Of a stretch of 64,000 nucleotides of DNA, positions 16,610 to 27,036 are shown in pieces (the first letter of the stretch is position 1; each line of letters opens with the position of its first letter). The DNA comes from JANMMJ01 sp964543235. GTDB lineage: Bacteria > Pseudomonadota > Alphaproteobacteria > Rhizobiales > Aestuariivirgaceae. Both the position numbers and the translations under genes were made by a program. Below the pieces are notes generated by a model. It saw nothing but the letters and a program-made list of their open reading frames with translations, was not told where the DNA came from and made no database searches. The DNA lies in contig CAZIXE010000001.1 in NCBI GenBank assembly GCA_964543235.1, positions 1 to 64,000 on the forward strand, read 5' to 3'.

Positions 16610-17690
16610 ATCCGGCAGCGGCTATCACCCTCACCTCAGGGCGCCCGCGCGGCCGCTCGTCCCAGCCCTTGGGGCTTCAGCGCAATGGCTTGATCCGCAT
16701 GAGAAATTCCTTGGATTGCCGGCCCAGCTGATCCACCTCGACGGCGAACTGACCGGCCGCTTTCCGGTCTGGCTGTCCCGTTGGCGCTATGGCCTCCCCG
16801 TCCGCCTTCTGAGTTCCTGGCTGACCCCGCTCACATTTGCTGGCACCCCCTACCTCCGCGCGGACCGTGCCAATGAGACGCTGGAGGCATTCCTGTCCCA
16901 ATCCGGCGTGACGGCAATCCTTCTGAACACCGTGCCGGCGGCCGGGCCATTCCGGGACAGTCTGAACGGTGTCTGCGCCCGGATAGGCGCACCGATCGCC
17001 GAATTGCACCGCTGGACCCGCGCCAGCCTCACCCTTACGGGCCGTTTCGAGGATTGGTTCGAAAGCAATTTTGAGCGCAAGCGCAAGAAGGAGTTTCGCC
17101 GTCTCCGTGCCCGGCTTGGCGAGACCGGCAACCTCCAGTCCCAGTCATTGCACCGGGGCGAGGCCCTCGATCCCTGGATCGATGAGCTCACGGCGCTTGA
17201 GGCCGCGGGCTGGAAGGGCCGCCGCGGAACCGCAATCGCCAATTCTACCGCTGCCCTCGCTTGCCTCCGCGAATGCCTCCGCGCCCTGCATGCCGAAGGG
17301 CGGCTGCGCTTCTGGAAGCTTGCCCTGGATGGCCGCCCCCTGGCCATGATGTTCGCCATGACCGAGGCGGACCACGCCTGGCTCGGCAAGATCGCCTACG
17401 ACGAGGAATTCGCGAAGTTTTCCCCCGGTGTCCTTCTGATCCTTGATGCCACCGCCGATTTGTTTGCCGATCCGCACATCACCATCGTCGATTCCTGCGC
17501 CATTCCTGGCCATCCGATGATCGACCACCTCTGGCGCGACCGGCTGGCCTTTTGCGATCTCCTGATCGGCCGGCCGGGCATGTCCCGGACCGCATTTGCC
17601 GTTCTCCGCACCGCCGAGCTGACCCGCCGCGCGCTGCGGTCACAACTGAAGAACTTGCTTTATCGAGTGCAACAGAGGCGTCAGTCATGA
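16596..17690 (+). CDS. GNAT-fold acyltransferase (BioF2/FemAB-like, polysaccharide-associated)
   Basis: A protein of about 364 residues. The segment NFERKRKKEFRRLRARL, followed by ELTALEAAGWKGRRGTAI and the later LDGRPLAMMFAMTE, is typical of the Acetyltransf_6 (BioF2-like/CelD) domain seen in exopolysaccharide and cellulose clusters. It may acylate a glycan or transfer an amino-acyl group; the substrate is unknown. GTG at 16596 is preferred, overlapping the flippase stop and having GGAG upstream; an earlier in-frame start at 16503 would overlap by over 100 bp. Its stop overlaps the next start as ATGA. Confidence 0.72.
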   Translation: MARHKSGSGYHPHLRAPARPLVPALGASAQWLDPHEKFLGLPAQLIHLDGELTGRFPVWLSRWRYGLPVRLLSSWLTPLTFAGTPYLRADRANETLEAFLSQSGVTAILLNTVPAAGPFRDSLNGVCARIGAPIAELHRWTRASLTLTGRFEDWFESNFERKRKKEFRRLRARLGETGNLQSQSLHRGEALDPWIDELTALEAAGWKGRRGTAIANSTAALACLRECLRALHAEGRLRFWKLALDGRPLAMMFAMTEADHAWLGKIAYDEEFAKFSPGVLLILDATADLFADPHITIVDSCAIPGHPMIDHLWRDRLAFCDLLIGRPGMSRTAFAVLRTAELTRRALRSQLKNLLYRVQQRRQS

Positions 17691-18616
17691 GTATCGTCAC
17701 CGCAGACCAGGAAACCGCGCGCAGCAAACTGTACCGGCAACCCTTCCTCTTGCAGCACACGCTGGCAGACCATCCGCTCTTCGCGCTGCCAAGGCTGGTT
17801 GAGCTTGCCCAGTCTCTGCCGCTCGACCGCTTCGAGTACAATTCCGGCAAATTGCAGCCCGGCACCCGGCCCGAGGATGTGCCCCGGATTGACATGCCGG
17901 TCGAGGACGTCATCCGCCGCATCGAAACGGCCAGTGCCTGGATGGTGATAAAGTTCGTGAATGAGGATCCGGCCTATAATGATCTCCTCAGGAACTTTGT
18001 CGAAGAGGCCATTTGCCTTGCCGGCAAGTCTCCCGGTGACTACGCCGATCTCCAGGGCTTCATCTTCGTCTCCTCCGCCAATTCGACGACGCCGTTCCAT
18101 GTCGATGCCGAGGAGAATGTGCTCATTCAGATCCGGGGCGATAAATTCGTTCACATTTTCGACAATGGCGACCGCAGCCTGATCCCCGAAGAGGCAATGG
18201 AGATCTCGCCCTCGAAACACCGCAACCAGCACTACGAGCCTTCTTTCGAGCAGCGCGCCGAAGTGTTCGCGCTGAAGCCTGGTGAGGCCGTGCACATCCC
18301 GTATATGGCGCCGCACTGGGTGAAGACCGGCGACAGCTACTCCATTTCCATGGCCATGACCTGGAAAACCCGGGAGGTCGTTCGCCTCAACAAGATCAGA
18401 TTGATGAACGGCACGCTCCGCCATTTTGGCCTGCCGCAGAAGCCGCCGGGACACAACGCCCTCGCCGACTCTGCCAAGGTCGCCGTGCATAATGGTGTCC
18501 GCGCTGTTCTCGATCCCCTGCGCAAATCGGCCACCCTGCGCCGGGTGCTGCGCGGTGCGATCTATGGCAGGAGGGCCAATTACTACCTCGAGAATGTCCG
18601 CAAGACCGGCATGTGA
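17687..18616 (+). CDS. Cupin/JmjC-like protein with HxD...H metal motif
   Basis: A protein of 309 residues. A cupin-like (JmjC-related) core is seen with TTPFHVDAEEN, giving H138 and D140 as candidate metal ligands, and HIPYMAPHW, giving H203 or H210 as the third. This suggests an Fe(II)/2-oxoglutarate oxygenase fold, but the reaction is unknown. The ATG at 17687 overlaps the upstream acyltransferase stop (ATGA), so translation is coupled. With the flippase and acyltransferase it may modify a surface glycan or its lipid. It converges with the ribokinase-like gene 7 bp away. Confidence 0.78.
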   Translation: MSIVTADQETARSKLYRQPFLLQHTLADHPLFALPRLVELAQSLPLDRFEYNSGKLQPGTRPEDVPRIDMPVEDVIRRIETASAWMVIKFVNEDPAYNDLLRNFVEEAICLAGKSPGDYADLQGFIFVSSANSTTPFHVDAEENVLIQIRGDKFVHIFDNGDRSLIPEEAMEISPSKHRNQHYEPSFEQRAEVFALKPGEAVHIPYMAPHWVKTGDSYSISMAMTWKTREVVRLNKIRLMNGTLRHFGLPQKPPGHNALADSAKVAVHNGVRAVLDPLRKSATLRRVLRGAIYGRRANYYLENVRKTGM

Positions 18617-18622
18617 TCCAAC

Positions 18623-19540
18623 TCAGGCGGCAATCAGCGCCTGCACCTCTACGAGGCTGGGAGCAGCTGCGGCTGCCCCCTTCCGTGTGGTCGACAGTGC
18701 CCCGCAGGCGGCGGCAAAGCGCACCGCCTGCTCGAGGGGCATGTTCTTTTCCAGGGCGTAGGCCAGGCCGCCATTAAAGCTGTCCCCAGCCGCCACAGTG
18801 TCGATCGGGGTCACCTTGAACGGCGGAATGAAGCCTTCGAACCCGGGGCCCTTGACGCACACGCCCTTGGCCCCGAGCTTGACGATTGCGATCCTGACGC
18901 CCATTCCAGCGAGCGCAGCGGCTGCCCTTCGGCCGTCGTCGGGAGACTGCGGCTGGAAGCCCGTGAGGGCCGCCGTCTCAAGCTCGTTGGGCGTCAGCAC
19001 ATCGACGACGTCATAGACCTCTCGCGCATAGGGCGTCTTCGGTGCCGGTGCGGGATCGAGCACCACCGTGGCACCGCCCGCCTTGGCAAGCCGTGCCGCC
19101 GCCAGCGACGCCTGAAACGGTACCTCCATCTGCAGCAGCAGGACTTTCGCCGCCTTGAGCGCATCGGCGCTGCGTGTCACGTCGCTCTCGTCCAGGGTCA
19201 AGTTGCTGCCGCCGATCAGCGAAATGGCATTCTCGCCGTCGCCGCCGACATTGATGATCGCAAGCCCCGTCGAGCCATTGGGATCGCGCAGGATGTATTC
19301 GGTTGAGACCCCGTAGGAGGCGATTTCATTGAGTGCCGTATCGCCGAAAATGTCCGGCCCGATCCGGCACACGAACTTGACATCGCTGCCCAGTTTCCGC
19401 GCCGCTACCGCCTGATTGGCGCCCTTGCCGCCGAGCCCGATCTTGTAGCTCGTGCCGTGCAGCGTCTCGCCCGGCCGCGGCAGGCGCTCGAGATAGGCAT
19501 TGACGTCGGTGTTGATCGAACCGAAGACGGCGACGGTCAC
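18623..19540 (-). CDS. rbsK: Ribokinase (PfkB-family carbohydrate kinase)
   Basis: A protein of 305 residues of the PfkB family. The N-terminal signature GLGGKGANQAVAARKLG and the C-terminal DTVAAGDSFNGGLAYAL, with the catalytic Asp in the GD motif, are both present. The pattern fits ribokinase, which phosphorylates D-ribose, better than other PfkB members, but no ribose transporter is adjacent, so the sugar is not certain. The start is GTG at 19540. It lies 39 bp after the Wza-like exporter gene on the same strand. Confidence 0.85.
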   Translation of the reverse strand: MTVAVFGSINTDVNAYLERLPRPGETLHGTSYKIGLGGKGANQAVAARKLGSDVKFVCRIGPDIFGDTALNEIASYGVSTEYILRDPNGSTGLAIINVGGDGENAISLIGGSNLTLDESDVTRSADALKAAKVLLLQMEVPFQASLAAARLAKAGGATVVLDPAPAPKTPYAREVYDVVDVLTPNELETAALTGFQPQSPDDGRRAAAALAGMGVRIAIVKLGAKGVCVKGPGFEGFIPPFKVTPIDTVAAGDSFNGGLAYALEKNMPLEQAVRFAAACGALSTTRKGAAAAAPSLVEVQALIAA

Positions 19541-19579
19541 GGATCGTGTCTCCCGGGCGCCGGCAGCATTGCCGAAGGA

Positions 19580-20707
19580 TCAGTTGCCAAGATTGTCGAT
19601 GGTCGATGGGATCTGCGCCGTGCCCCGCACCGTTGCCATGGTCTGCGCGATGGGCGCGAGGGCCCTGAGCCACTCGACTGTCGGCGCATTGGTCACATAG
19701 ATCGTGTCGTCCGGTTTGACCGCGAAAGCCTGGGCGATGAACATGGTTTCAGGCTTCGACATGTCGAACTTGAAGATGACTGAATCCGGATGCCAGTTGC
19801 CCTGTTCATCCTTGCGGGCATGCGGCTCCTTGAGCCGGAACACGAACACGCCCGTGTTGCTTGCCGTGGTGTTGGACAGGCCGCCGACCTGCGAGAGGGC
19901 ATCGAGCAAGGTGGGGTCAAGCTTCGAGAAAGGGACCTGCCCGGTCTTGGTTACCGCACCCAGCGCGTTGAAGACCTTCAGATTGGCCTCGAGGGTCACC
20001 TCGTCGCCCGGCGACAGAACGGCATTGCGGCCGCCCTGGACCAGCGATAGAGGCACGCGCGCGACTTTCTTGCCGCGCCTCACCACGACATCGACCTGGT
20101 GTGGTTCGCGTGTCGCCCCGCCCGCCTTGCTGATCGCATCGAGCAGCGTCATCGGCCCGTCGAGCAGTGAAAACCGCCCCGGGGCCTTGACGTCACCACT
20201 CACCAGGATGGAGCTGCCGCGGTTGGCGACCAGCTCGACATAGACCTGCGGTTCAAACGTGACCCCGGAAAGCCGCGAGCGGATGCGATCTTCGACCCGC
20301 TGTGGATCGAGCCCGGCCACCGGCACCCTGCCTGCGTAGGGCAGCGATATGGTGCCCTTGTGATCGACCCGGACATTCTCGAAGGACGTTCCGCCCGTCG
20401 CCAGGGGGGCAAACAGCCCGCCCTCCTTGCTTTCCGCGATTCTCACCTTGATCAGATCGCCGGAGGCCAGCTTGATCTGTGGCGCCGCCGGTAATCCGCC
20501 GGTACCGACAAGATCGTCGCGACTCGCTACTGCGTAGTCCTTGACGTTTGCGGCAGTCATTTCGATGAGCGTAAAGCCCGCGAGGTCCGCCTTGTCGGCA
20601 TTGAGGAGCGCCTCGGCTGGTCCGGAACGGGGAATGCCCTGGCATCCCGCCACGGACAGCGAAACCATAGCCGCCAGCGCAGCATTCCGCAGCAGCCGGC
20701 TGATCAT
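19580..20707 (-). CDS. Polysaccharide export lipoprotein (Wza/OPX-like)
   Basis: A protein of about 375 residues. The N-terminus is a lipoprotein signal (ISRLLRNAALAAMVSLSVAGC) with the lipobox cysteine near residue 21. A Poly_export domain follows, with KLASGDLIKVRIAE and ISLPYAGRVPVAGLDPQRVE, then SLBB-like domains (ILVSGDVKAPGRFSL). It would form or feed the outer-membrane exit for capsule or exopolysaccharide. The ATG at 20707 is chosen so the signal peptide starts the protein; an in-frame start at 20764 adds 19 residues. Upstream is the 218-bp gap 20708-20925, in which I see no gene. Confidence 0.88.
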   Translation of the reverse strand: MISRLLRNAALAAMVSLSVAGCQGIPRSGPAEALLNADKADLAGFTLIEMTAANVKDYAVASRDDLVGTGGLPAAPQIKLASGDLIKVRIAESKEGGLFAPLATGGTSFENVRVDHKGTISLPYAGRVPVAGLDPQRVEDRIRSRLSGVTFEPQVYVELVANRGSSILVSGDVKAPGRFSLLDGPMTLLDAISKAGGATREPHQVDVVVRRGKKVARVPLSLVQGGRNAVLSPGDEVTLEANLKVFNALGAVTKTGQVPFSKLDPTLLDALSQVGGLSNTTASNTGVFVFRLKEPHARKDEQGNWHPDSVIFKFDMSKPETMFIAQAFAVKPDDTIYVTNAPTVEWLRALAPIAQTMATVRGTAQIPSTIDNLGN

Positions 20708-20925
20708 TGGCCAGTCCCCCACGCCATGCCGAAACCCATTCCCACTCCTCGATATCGGCTGCACCCCCGGGCCCGACTCATCGGCCGAACCATCTGTTGG
20801 CGCGCCAATCCATACCCCTTGTCGCCCCAGCCTTCAATCGCCTGCCCGGGCACTTGTCAAGACTACCCCAGAACAAGCGGCGATTCCCTTAACGCCCCCG
20901 GACTGCTCCGGCACGCCCGCCTCGC

Positions 20926-21978
20926 TCAGGCAGGCAGACTGAGCTGCTGGCGCCAGAAGAATTCCGTGCGCGCCGCATCGCCAAGCAATTGCGAGGTACG
21001 GGCCGCCTCCTGGGCCATATGGCGAATATCGCCGAGCCGGCGGACCAGCTCTGACAGAATCCGGTACCAGCTATCGGTGTCATTGCCGACCAGCAGTCCG
21101 GTGCGGCCGTGATCGACCACGCCTGAGAATGGCGCCTGGTCGGAATAGATGCCGATCGCGCCATAGGCGGCGTGATCGTGAAACCGGCTGATCGACCGCG
21201 AGCGATTGAACGGTGTGCTCCGCGACGGCGCAATACCGAGATGAAAGCGATTGTTGCGCACGAACTGCCGATAAACGTCCCACGGCATCGGTGCATAGTT
21301 GCGGACATTGGGCAGCCGCTGCAGCGAGAGCGGCGCGTGTTGCCCGAGGAACATGGTGAGAGTGACCGACGGGTTGTTGCGCAGCAGAGCGACCAGCGCC
21401 GGCTCGATCATCTGCAAGTCCTCGAGATGCGAGCGGCTGGCGGCAAACACCATGCTGACCGGCCGGCCCTGTTCGAAGTGGTCGAGCGGTCCGAGTTCAT
21501 GGCACTGGGTTGGATCAAGGCGAAGGCGTATCTTGTCCGGGAAGTGACTCAGCACCTCTTCCGAGGGTGAAACGACATGCGTCGTGATCTCGAGCAACCG
21601 CGGCAGGAGCTTTTCCCGGTAGACCAGCAGCCGACGCCGATAATCGCAAGGCAGGCCGTCGCCTTCGCCGAGGCAGTAGAGATTGTCGTCAATGACATAG
21701 TAAAGCCGGCGGAAACGCCGGCGCTCGAGGAAATTCATCGTCTCGTGCGAGGCATAACGCACGACCACGGCGGCGTTGTTTGCCACGAACACAGTGGGGG
21801 CGATTCGCCGAATCGGTTTGGTGTCAACACCGACCCGGTCCCCGATGTAATCGTGCATTGCCCCGGAGAAATAAATCGATACCGTTGGAATATCCCGCTG
21901 TGAGCGAAGATCTAGAGCCCGTTTAAGCCCTCTTGCAACGGCAGGCCCACTACCCTTGACGACATCAAGCCATGCCAT
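20926..21978 (-). CDS. Glycosyltransferase-like protein
   Basis: A protein of about 350 residues. The C-terminal half resembles GT4-type glycosyltransferases: FHDHAAYGAIGIYSDQAPF, then VVDHGRTGLLVGNDTDSWY, a variant of the usual sugar-nucleotide-binding region. The middle has VIDDNLYCL and HVVSPSEEVLSHF, resembling the acceptor domain. Donor and acceptor are unknown; its place between the export lipoprotein and the dTDP-rhamnose genes suggests rhamnose-containing surface glycan synthesis. The ATG at 21978 is used; 21987 is an alternative. The AT-richer gap 21979-22124 shows no gene. Confidence 0.65.
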   Translation of the reverse strand: MAWLDVVKGSGPAVARGLKRALDLRSQRDIPTVSIYFSGAMHDYIGDRVGVDTKPIRRIAPTVFVANNAAVVVRYASHETMNFLERRRFRRLYYVIDDNLYCLGEGDGLPCDYRRRLLVYREKLLPRLLEITTHVVSPSEEVLSHFPDKIRLRLDPTQCHELGPLDHFEQGRPVSMVFAASRSHLEDLQMIEPALVALLRNNPSVTLTMFLGQHAPLSLQRLPNVRNYAPMPWDVYRQFVRNNRFHLGIAPSRSTPFNRSRSISRFHDHAAYGAIGIYSDQAPFSGVVDHGRTGLLVGNDTDSWYRILSELVRRLGDIRHMAQEAARTSQLLGDAARTEFFWRQQLSLPA

Positions 21979-22124
21979 GCGACGCAAGACCCCGAATTCC
22001 CCTTATTGCTCGCACAATGAACCGCTTTGGCAGTTCGATCAAGCGATCTTCAGCCGATTTATCGCGAAAATCATTAGATTTTTGCCCATTGCGTTGAACG
22101 TGTCACAAGATCGCTAACAAATCC

Positions 22125-23015
22125 TCACCAACCCGGCGAATTCTGCAACAGCCGCAATACGCACGCCCGGACCGACTCCGTCCAGGCAGGCGCAGTCCGG
22201 TCAAAAACCCTTGCAAATTTGGCACAGTCAAGAACAGAATTGGCCGGCCGCCGCGCTGCCGTGGGGTATTCGGCGGTGGCAACCGGTAGCGCCTCCGCGG
22301 ACGGGCCTCCGGCTGCGCGGCTGACCGCAAAGATATGCTGGGCGAAGCCATACCACGTCGTTTCGCCGCCGCCCGCGAAATGGAATGTGCCGCACTTCGT
22401 CCGGCCGCGCCGCAGTTCCCGGGCAACGACGAGAACCGCATCCGCGAGGTCGAGGGCGCTCGTCGGTTTGCCCTTCTGGTCCGCCACGACCGAGATGTAC
22501 TTGCGGCTCGATGCCAGCCGCAGCATGGTTCTGACGAAATTCGTGCCGAACGGGCTGTAGACCCAGGAGGTCCGCAGAATGACGTGATGCGGCTGCTCGG
22601 CCGCCACAGCCAGTTCTCCTTCGAGCTTCGATTGCCCGTAGACTCCGAGCGGTCCCGTCGGATCGTCTTCGGCATAGGGCGCGTTCTTGTCGCCGGCAAA
22701 CACGTAGTCGGTGGAGATCTGGATCACCGGCAGGCCGAGCCGGGCCGCTGCCCGCGCCACCTCGCGCGCCCCGTCGCGGTTGATCGCGAAGGCGAGTTCT
22801 GATTCGGATTCGGCCCGGTCCACGGCCGTGTACGCCGCTGCATTGACAATGACATCGGGTTCATGCCGGGCGATCGCCGGTGTCAGGTCGCCTGGCAGTC
22901 CGAGGTCGACCTCCGGCATTCCAAGTGTCGCCACCTCCGTTCCCGGGACTGCCGGCGCCCGCTCGAGCAGACTCTGGACGAGCTGGCCCCGGTGACCGGT
23001 GACCACAATGCGCAT
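22125..23015 (-). CDS. rfbD: dTDP-4-dehydrorhamnose reductase
   Basis: A protein of 296 residues and the last enzyme of dTDP-L-rhamnose synthesis, reducing dTDP-4-keto-L-rhamnose with NAD(P)H. The N-terminal Rossmann motif is VVTGHRGQLVQSL; PDVIVNAAAYTAVDRAE and PVIQISTDYVFAGDK are diagnostic, and the Tyr-Lys pair lies in YGQSKLEGE. It is the last gene of the rfbA-rfbC-rfbB-rfbD operon, read leftward, 3 bp after rfbB. Confidence 0.95.
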   Translation of the reverse strand: MRIVVTGHRGQLVQSLLERAPAVPGTEVATLGMPEVDLGLPGDLTPAIARHEPDVIVNAAAYTAVDRAESESELAFAINRDGAREVARAAARLGLPVIQISTDYVFAGDKNAPYAEDDPTGPLGVYGQSKLEGELAVAAEQPHHVILRTSWVYSPFGTNFVRTMLRLASSRKYISVVADQKGKPTSALDLADAVLVVARELRRGRTKCGTFHFAGGGETTWYGFAQHIFAVSRAAGGPSAEALPVATAEYPTAARRPANSVLDCAKFARVFDRTAPAWTESVRACVLRLLQNSPGW

Positions 23016-23018
23016 CGG

Positions 23019-24073
<1,055 letters not shown>

Positions 24074-24077
<4 letters not shown>

Positions 24078-24652
24078 GACTGGCCCCGCGCCTCGTCAAA
24101 GACGAAACCGGTATCGCTGTCCAGCAGATAGGGCGCGGTGAGGTCCTTGTCGGACAGGATGGGGGCCCTGCCCGCATCCGGCCAGACGATGGCGATGTCG
24201 GGATCGTCGTATCGAATGGCCCTGTCATGCTCCGGTGAATAGGGCGCGGACACTTTGTAGATCACCTCCGTGTTCGGCATCAGGGTCAGGAAACCATGGG
24301 CAAATCCCTTGGGCACCAGGATCTGGTTCCACAGCTCGGCAGTCACCGTGAGCGACACCCAGCGTCCGAAATTGGGCGAGCCACGGCGGATATCGACGGC
24401 CACGTCGAAGATCGCCCCGCGGACCACCCTCACCAGCTTGTCCTGGGCCATGGGTGGAACCTGGTAGTGCAGGCCCCGCAACACGCCACACTCCCGCGAT
24501 AGCGAGTGGTTGTCTTGTACCCAGGTGATATCAATGCCGATATCGGCAAATTTCTGTTGCGAATACGTCTCCGAGAAGAAACCGCGGTGGTCCGCGATTC
24601 GCGGCGGGACGATTTCGAGGACCTCGGGAAGGCCGAGCCGGCGCACCTGCAT
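24074..24652 (-). CDS. rfbC: dTDP-4-dehydrorhamnose 3,5-epimerase
   Basis: A protein of 192 residues with the RmlC cupin fold. Recognisable parts are HRGFFSETYSQQKFADIGI, WVQDNHSLSRECGVLRGLHYQ with the catalytic His, and VRGAIFDVAVDIRRGSPNFG. It epimerises C3 and C5 of dTDP-4-keto-6-deoxyglucose. Length is typical. It lies between rfbA (2 bp upstream) and rfbB. Confidence 0.96.
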
Positions 24653-24654
24653 GA

Positions 24655-25539
24655 TCAGCTCGACAGTTCCTGGGCGCGCCGGCGCAGATAGGCAGCATAC
24701 TCCGTCTTGCCCAGTTCAGCGGCACGCGCCAGCAGCTGCTCGCCGGTAATGTAGCCGCATTCAAAGGCAATTTCCTCCGGACAGCAGATCTTGATACCCT
24801 GCCGGTTTTCGATCGTGCGCACGAAGGAACTGGCATCGTAGAGGCTCTCATGGGTGCCGGTATCGAGCCAGGCGTAGCCTCGCCCCATCTTTTCGACCTG
24901 GAGTTGCCCGCGTTCCAGATAGGCCCGGTTGACATCGGTGATCTCCAGTTCGCCACGTGCCGACGGCCTGATCGACTTGGCCACCTGGACCACCCCGGCA
25001 TCGTAGAAATAGAGCCCCGTCACTGCCCAGTTTGATTTGGGCTTTGCCGGTTTCTCTTCGATGTCGATGGCCCTGCCGGTGTGGGCATCGAAGGTCACGA
25101 CACCGTAGCGTTCCGGATCGAGCACGTGATAGGCGAATACCGTCGCCCCCTTTTCCCGGCCGGCCGCCCGCCGGCACAGTTCCGACAGCCCGTCGCCATG
25201 GAAGATATTGTCGCCCAGCACCAGCGCCGCCGCCTCGCCGGCGAGAAATTCCTCGCCGATCAGGAAGGCCTGGGCGAGGCCGCCCGGATGCGGCTGGGCG
25301 GCATAGGACAGCTTGATTCCAAATTGCGCGCCGGAGCCCAGCAATCGTTCGAAATTCGGCACGTCATGCGGCGTCGAAATGACCAAGATGTCGCGCAGGC
25401 CCGCCAGCATGAGCACGCTCAGGGGATAATAGATCAGCGGCTTGTCGAAGACCGGCAGCAACTGCTTGGAGACCGCCATGGTCAGCGGAAACAGCCGCGA
25501 CCCTGTCCCTCCCGCGAGGATGATTCCTTTCATTGCCAA
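24655..25539 (-). CDS. rfbA: Glucose-1-phosphate thymidylyltransferase
   Basis: A protein of 294 residues that makes dTDP-glucose from glucose-1-phosphate and dTTP. The N-terminal pyrophosphorylase motif GIILAGGTGSRLFPLT, then KQLLPVFDKPLIYYPLSVLM and LVLGDNIFHG, are diagnostic for RmlA. It is the first gene of the rfbACBD operon. Two ATGs, at 25539 and 25533, are possible. A candidate promoter with a 14-bp palindrome lies at 25561-25588. Confidence 0.96.
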   Translation of the reverse strand: MAMKGIILAGGTGSRLFPLTMAVSKQLLPVFDKPLIYYPLSVLMLAGLRDILVISTPHDVPNFERLLGSGAQFGIKLSYAAQPHPGGLAQAFLIGEEFLAGEAAALVLGDNIFHGDGLSELCRRAAGREKGATVFAYHVLDPERYGVVTFDAHTGRAIDIEEKPAKPKSNWAVTGLYFYDAGVVQVAKSIRPSARGELEITDVNRAYLERGQLQVEKMGRGYAWLDTGTHESLYDASSFVRTIENRQGIKICCPEEIAFECGYITGEQLLARAAELGKTEYAAYLRRRAQELSS

Positions 25540-25560
25540 TCCCGTAGCGGGCCCCGATGC

Positions 25561-25588
25561 AATTTAAGCACGAATTGGATAAATCCAA
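25561..25588 (-). promoter_or_regulatory. Candidate rfbA promoter overlapping a 14-bp palindrome
   Basis: On the minus strand a -35-like TTGGAT (25583-25588), a 16-bp spacer and a -10-like TAAATT (25561-25566) precede rfbA. The -35 is half of a perfect palindrome TTGGATAAATCCAA (25575-25588), which could be an operator for an unknown regulator. Both are read from sequence; activity is inferred. Confidence 0.35.
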
Positions 25589-25758
25589 GGTTTTGCCAGT
25601 GACACCGGGAAGTCATAGCGAAAGCGGCCCCGCAAACTCCATCTCAGCGTTCACTTCCGCCATTTGCGTGAACATTACGATAAGTTTACCTGTGGCCGCG
25701 ACGGATTGGCCAGATCCTTGCGTCTGATGATTATCCGAACGCTAACAGGAGATCATCG

Positions 25759-26319
25759 ATGACGAGAAGCAAGAAATACATGCTGGCCGCAGCCGGCGCC
25801 AGCCTGTTGGGTCTGGCAGCCATGGCCGGGATCGCTCAGGCGGACCGCGGCAGCCATGATCGCGGATGGGGCCATGGTTTCGGCGGCCATGGCGGCATGA
25901 TGCAGCAGTTTACCGAACGCTATGATGCCAACCAGGACGGCAGGATCAGCCAGGAGGAAATCGACACCAACCGCACTGCCACCCATGGCCAGTATGACGC
26001 CGACAAGGATGGCATTCTGAACCTGGCGGAATTCGAGAAACTCTGGCTGGAAATGAACCGCCAGCGCCTGGTGCGCGAATTCCAGCGGTTTGACGCTGAC
26101 GGCGATGCCAAGGTGACGCTCGATGAATACAAGAAGCCGCTCCAGGACATGGTCGCCCGCGCCGATCACAACAATGACGGCTTTCTGAGCCGCGACGACC
26201 GCCGCGAGCGGCGTGGCATGATGCACCGCTGGATGCGCGGTGGTGGTGAAGGTTCCGGCCAGGGCCCGGGGCCACAGGGCATGCCCGGTGACGGCGCGCC
26301 GGACGGCGGCGAGCAGTAA
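25759..26319 (+). CDS. Exported EF-hand calcium-binding protein
   Basis: A protein of 186 residues. The first ~28 residues form a signal peptide ending near AQA. Four EF-hand-type loops follow at about 56-67 (DANQDGRISQEE), 80-91 (DADKDGILNLAE), 112-123 (DADGDAKVTLDE) and 136-147 (DHNNDGFLSRDD). Gly/His-rich stretches surround them and the tail is Gly/Pro rich. It probably binds Ca2+ in the periplasm or outside the cell; the role is unknown. A good AGGAGA ribosome-binding site precedes the ATG. It diverges from rfbA and converges with trmB. Confidence 0.88.
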   Translation: MTRSKKYMLAAAGASLLGLAAMAGIAQADRGSHDRGWGHGFGGHGGMMQQFTERYDANQDGRISQEEIDTNRTATHGQYDADKDGILNLAEFEKLWLEMNRQRLVREFQRFDADGDAKVTLDEYKKPLQDMVARADHNNDGFLSRDDRRERRGMMHRWMRGGGEGSGQGPGPQGMPGDGAPDGGEQ

Positions 26320-26336
26320 CGAGTCCCGTCTCAAAG

Positions 26337-26363
26337 GGCGGGCCGCTGCCGGGGCGGCCCGCC
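26337..26363. other. Strong hairpin between convergent EF-hand gene and trmB
   Basis: A perfect 10-bp stem GGCGGGCCGC/GCGGCCCGCC with a 7-base loop lies in the 58-bp gap between the two convergent stop codons. There is no T-run on either side, so it may act as a bidirectional, Rho-assisted or 3'-end-stabilising structure rather than a canonical terminator. Confidence 0.5.
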
Positions 26364-26377
26364 TGAAACAACGAGTC

Positions 26378-27036
26378 TCAGCCGCTGCGCTTGCGGTAGA
26401 GGAGATAGCTGGGCAACCGGCCCGCCGCCCGCGCCTTGGCTTCGTAGCGTGTCTCGATCCAGCCCGCGAAAGGCACCTTGCAGTCACCCTCAGGCCCGGT
26501 GAATCCCCCATGGGCCGCAACCTGCTCCAGCGTCCAGTCGACATACTCTGCGCTGTCGCTGGCAAACAGGAATTGTCCCCCGGGTTTCAGCAGCCGGTGG
26601 ATCTGCGCCAGATTGTCGGGGTTGATCAGGCGCCGCCGGTGGTGCCGTGTCTTCGGCCAGGGATCGGGATAGAGCAGGTAGATCCGGTCGAAGACAGCCT
26701 CCGGTAATGCCTCGAACAGGTAGCGGACATCGCCGTCATGAATTCGGATGTTGCTGAGCCCCGCCGCCTCGATCCGTGCGAGCAGCTTTGCGACACCGTT
26801 GATGAAGGGTTCGGCGCCGATGAACAGCGTGTCGGGGTGGCCGGCTGCAACATGGGCCAGATGCTCGCCGCCCCCGAAGCCAACCTCGAGGCAAATCGCC
26901 GCTGCAGCCGTAACATCCAGGGCTTCGGGATGGAACCTGACCTTCGGCAACAGCGTCTCGATCAGCTCCAAATGATGGCGGCGCAAGGCATGACCCTTGC
27001 GCCGTCCATAGAATTGATGCCGCCTGCCGGCTTCCG

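Noticed and set aside
26337..26363. Hairpin as a classical Rho-independent terminator
   Set aside because: No T-run follows on either strand, so it is listed only as a hairpin.
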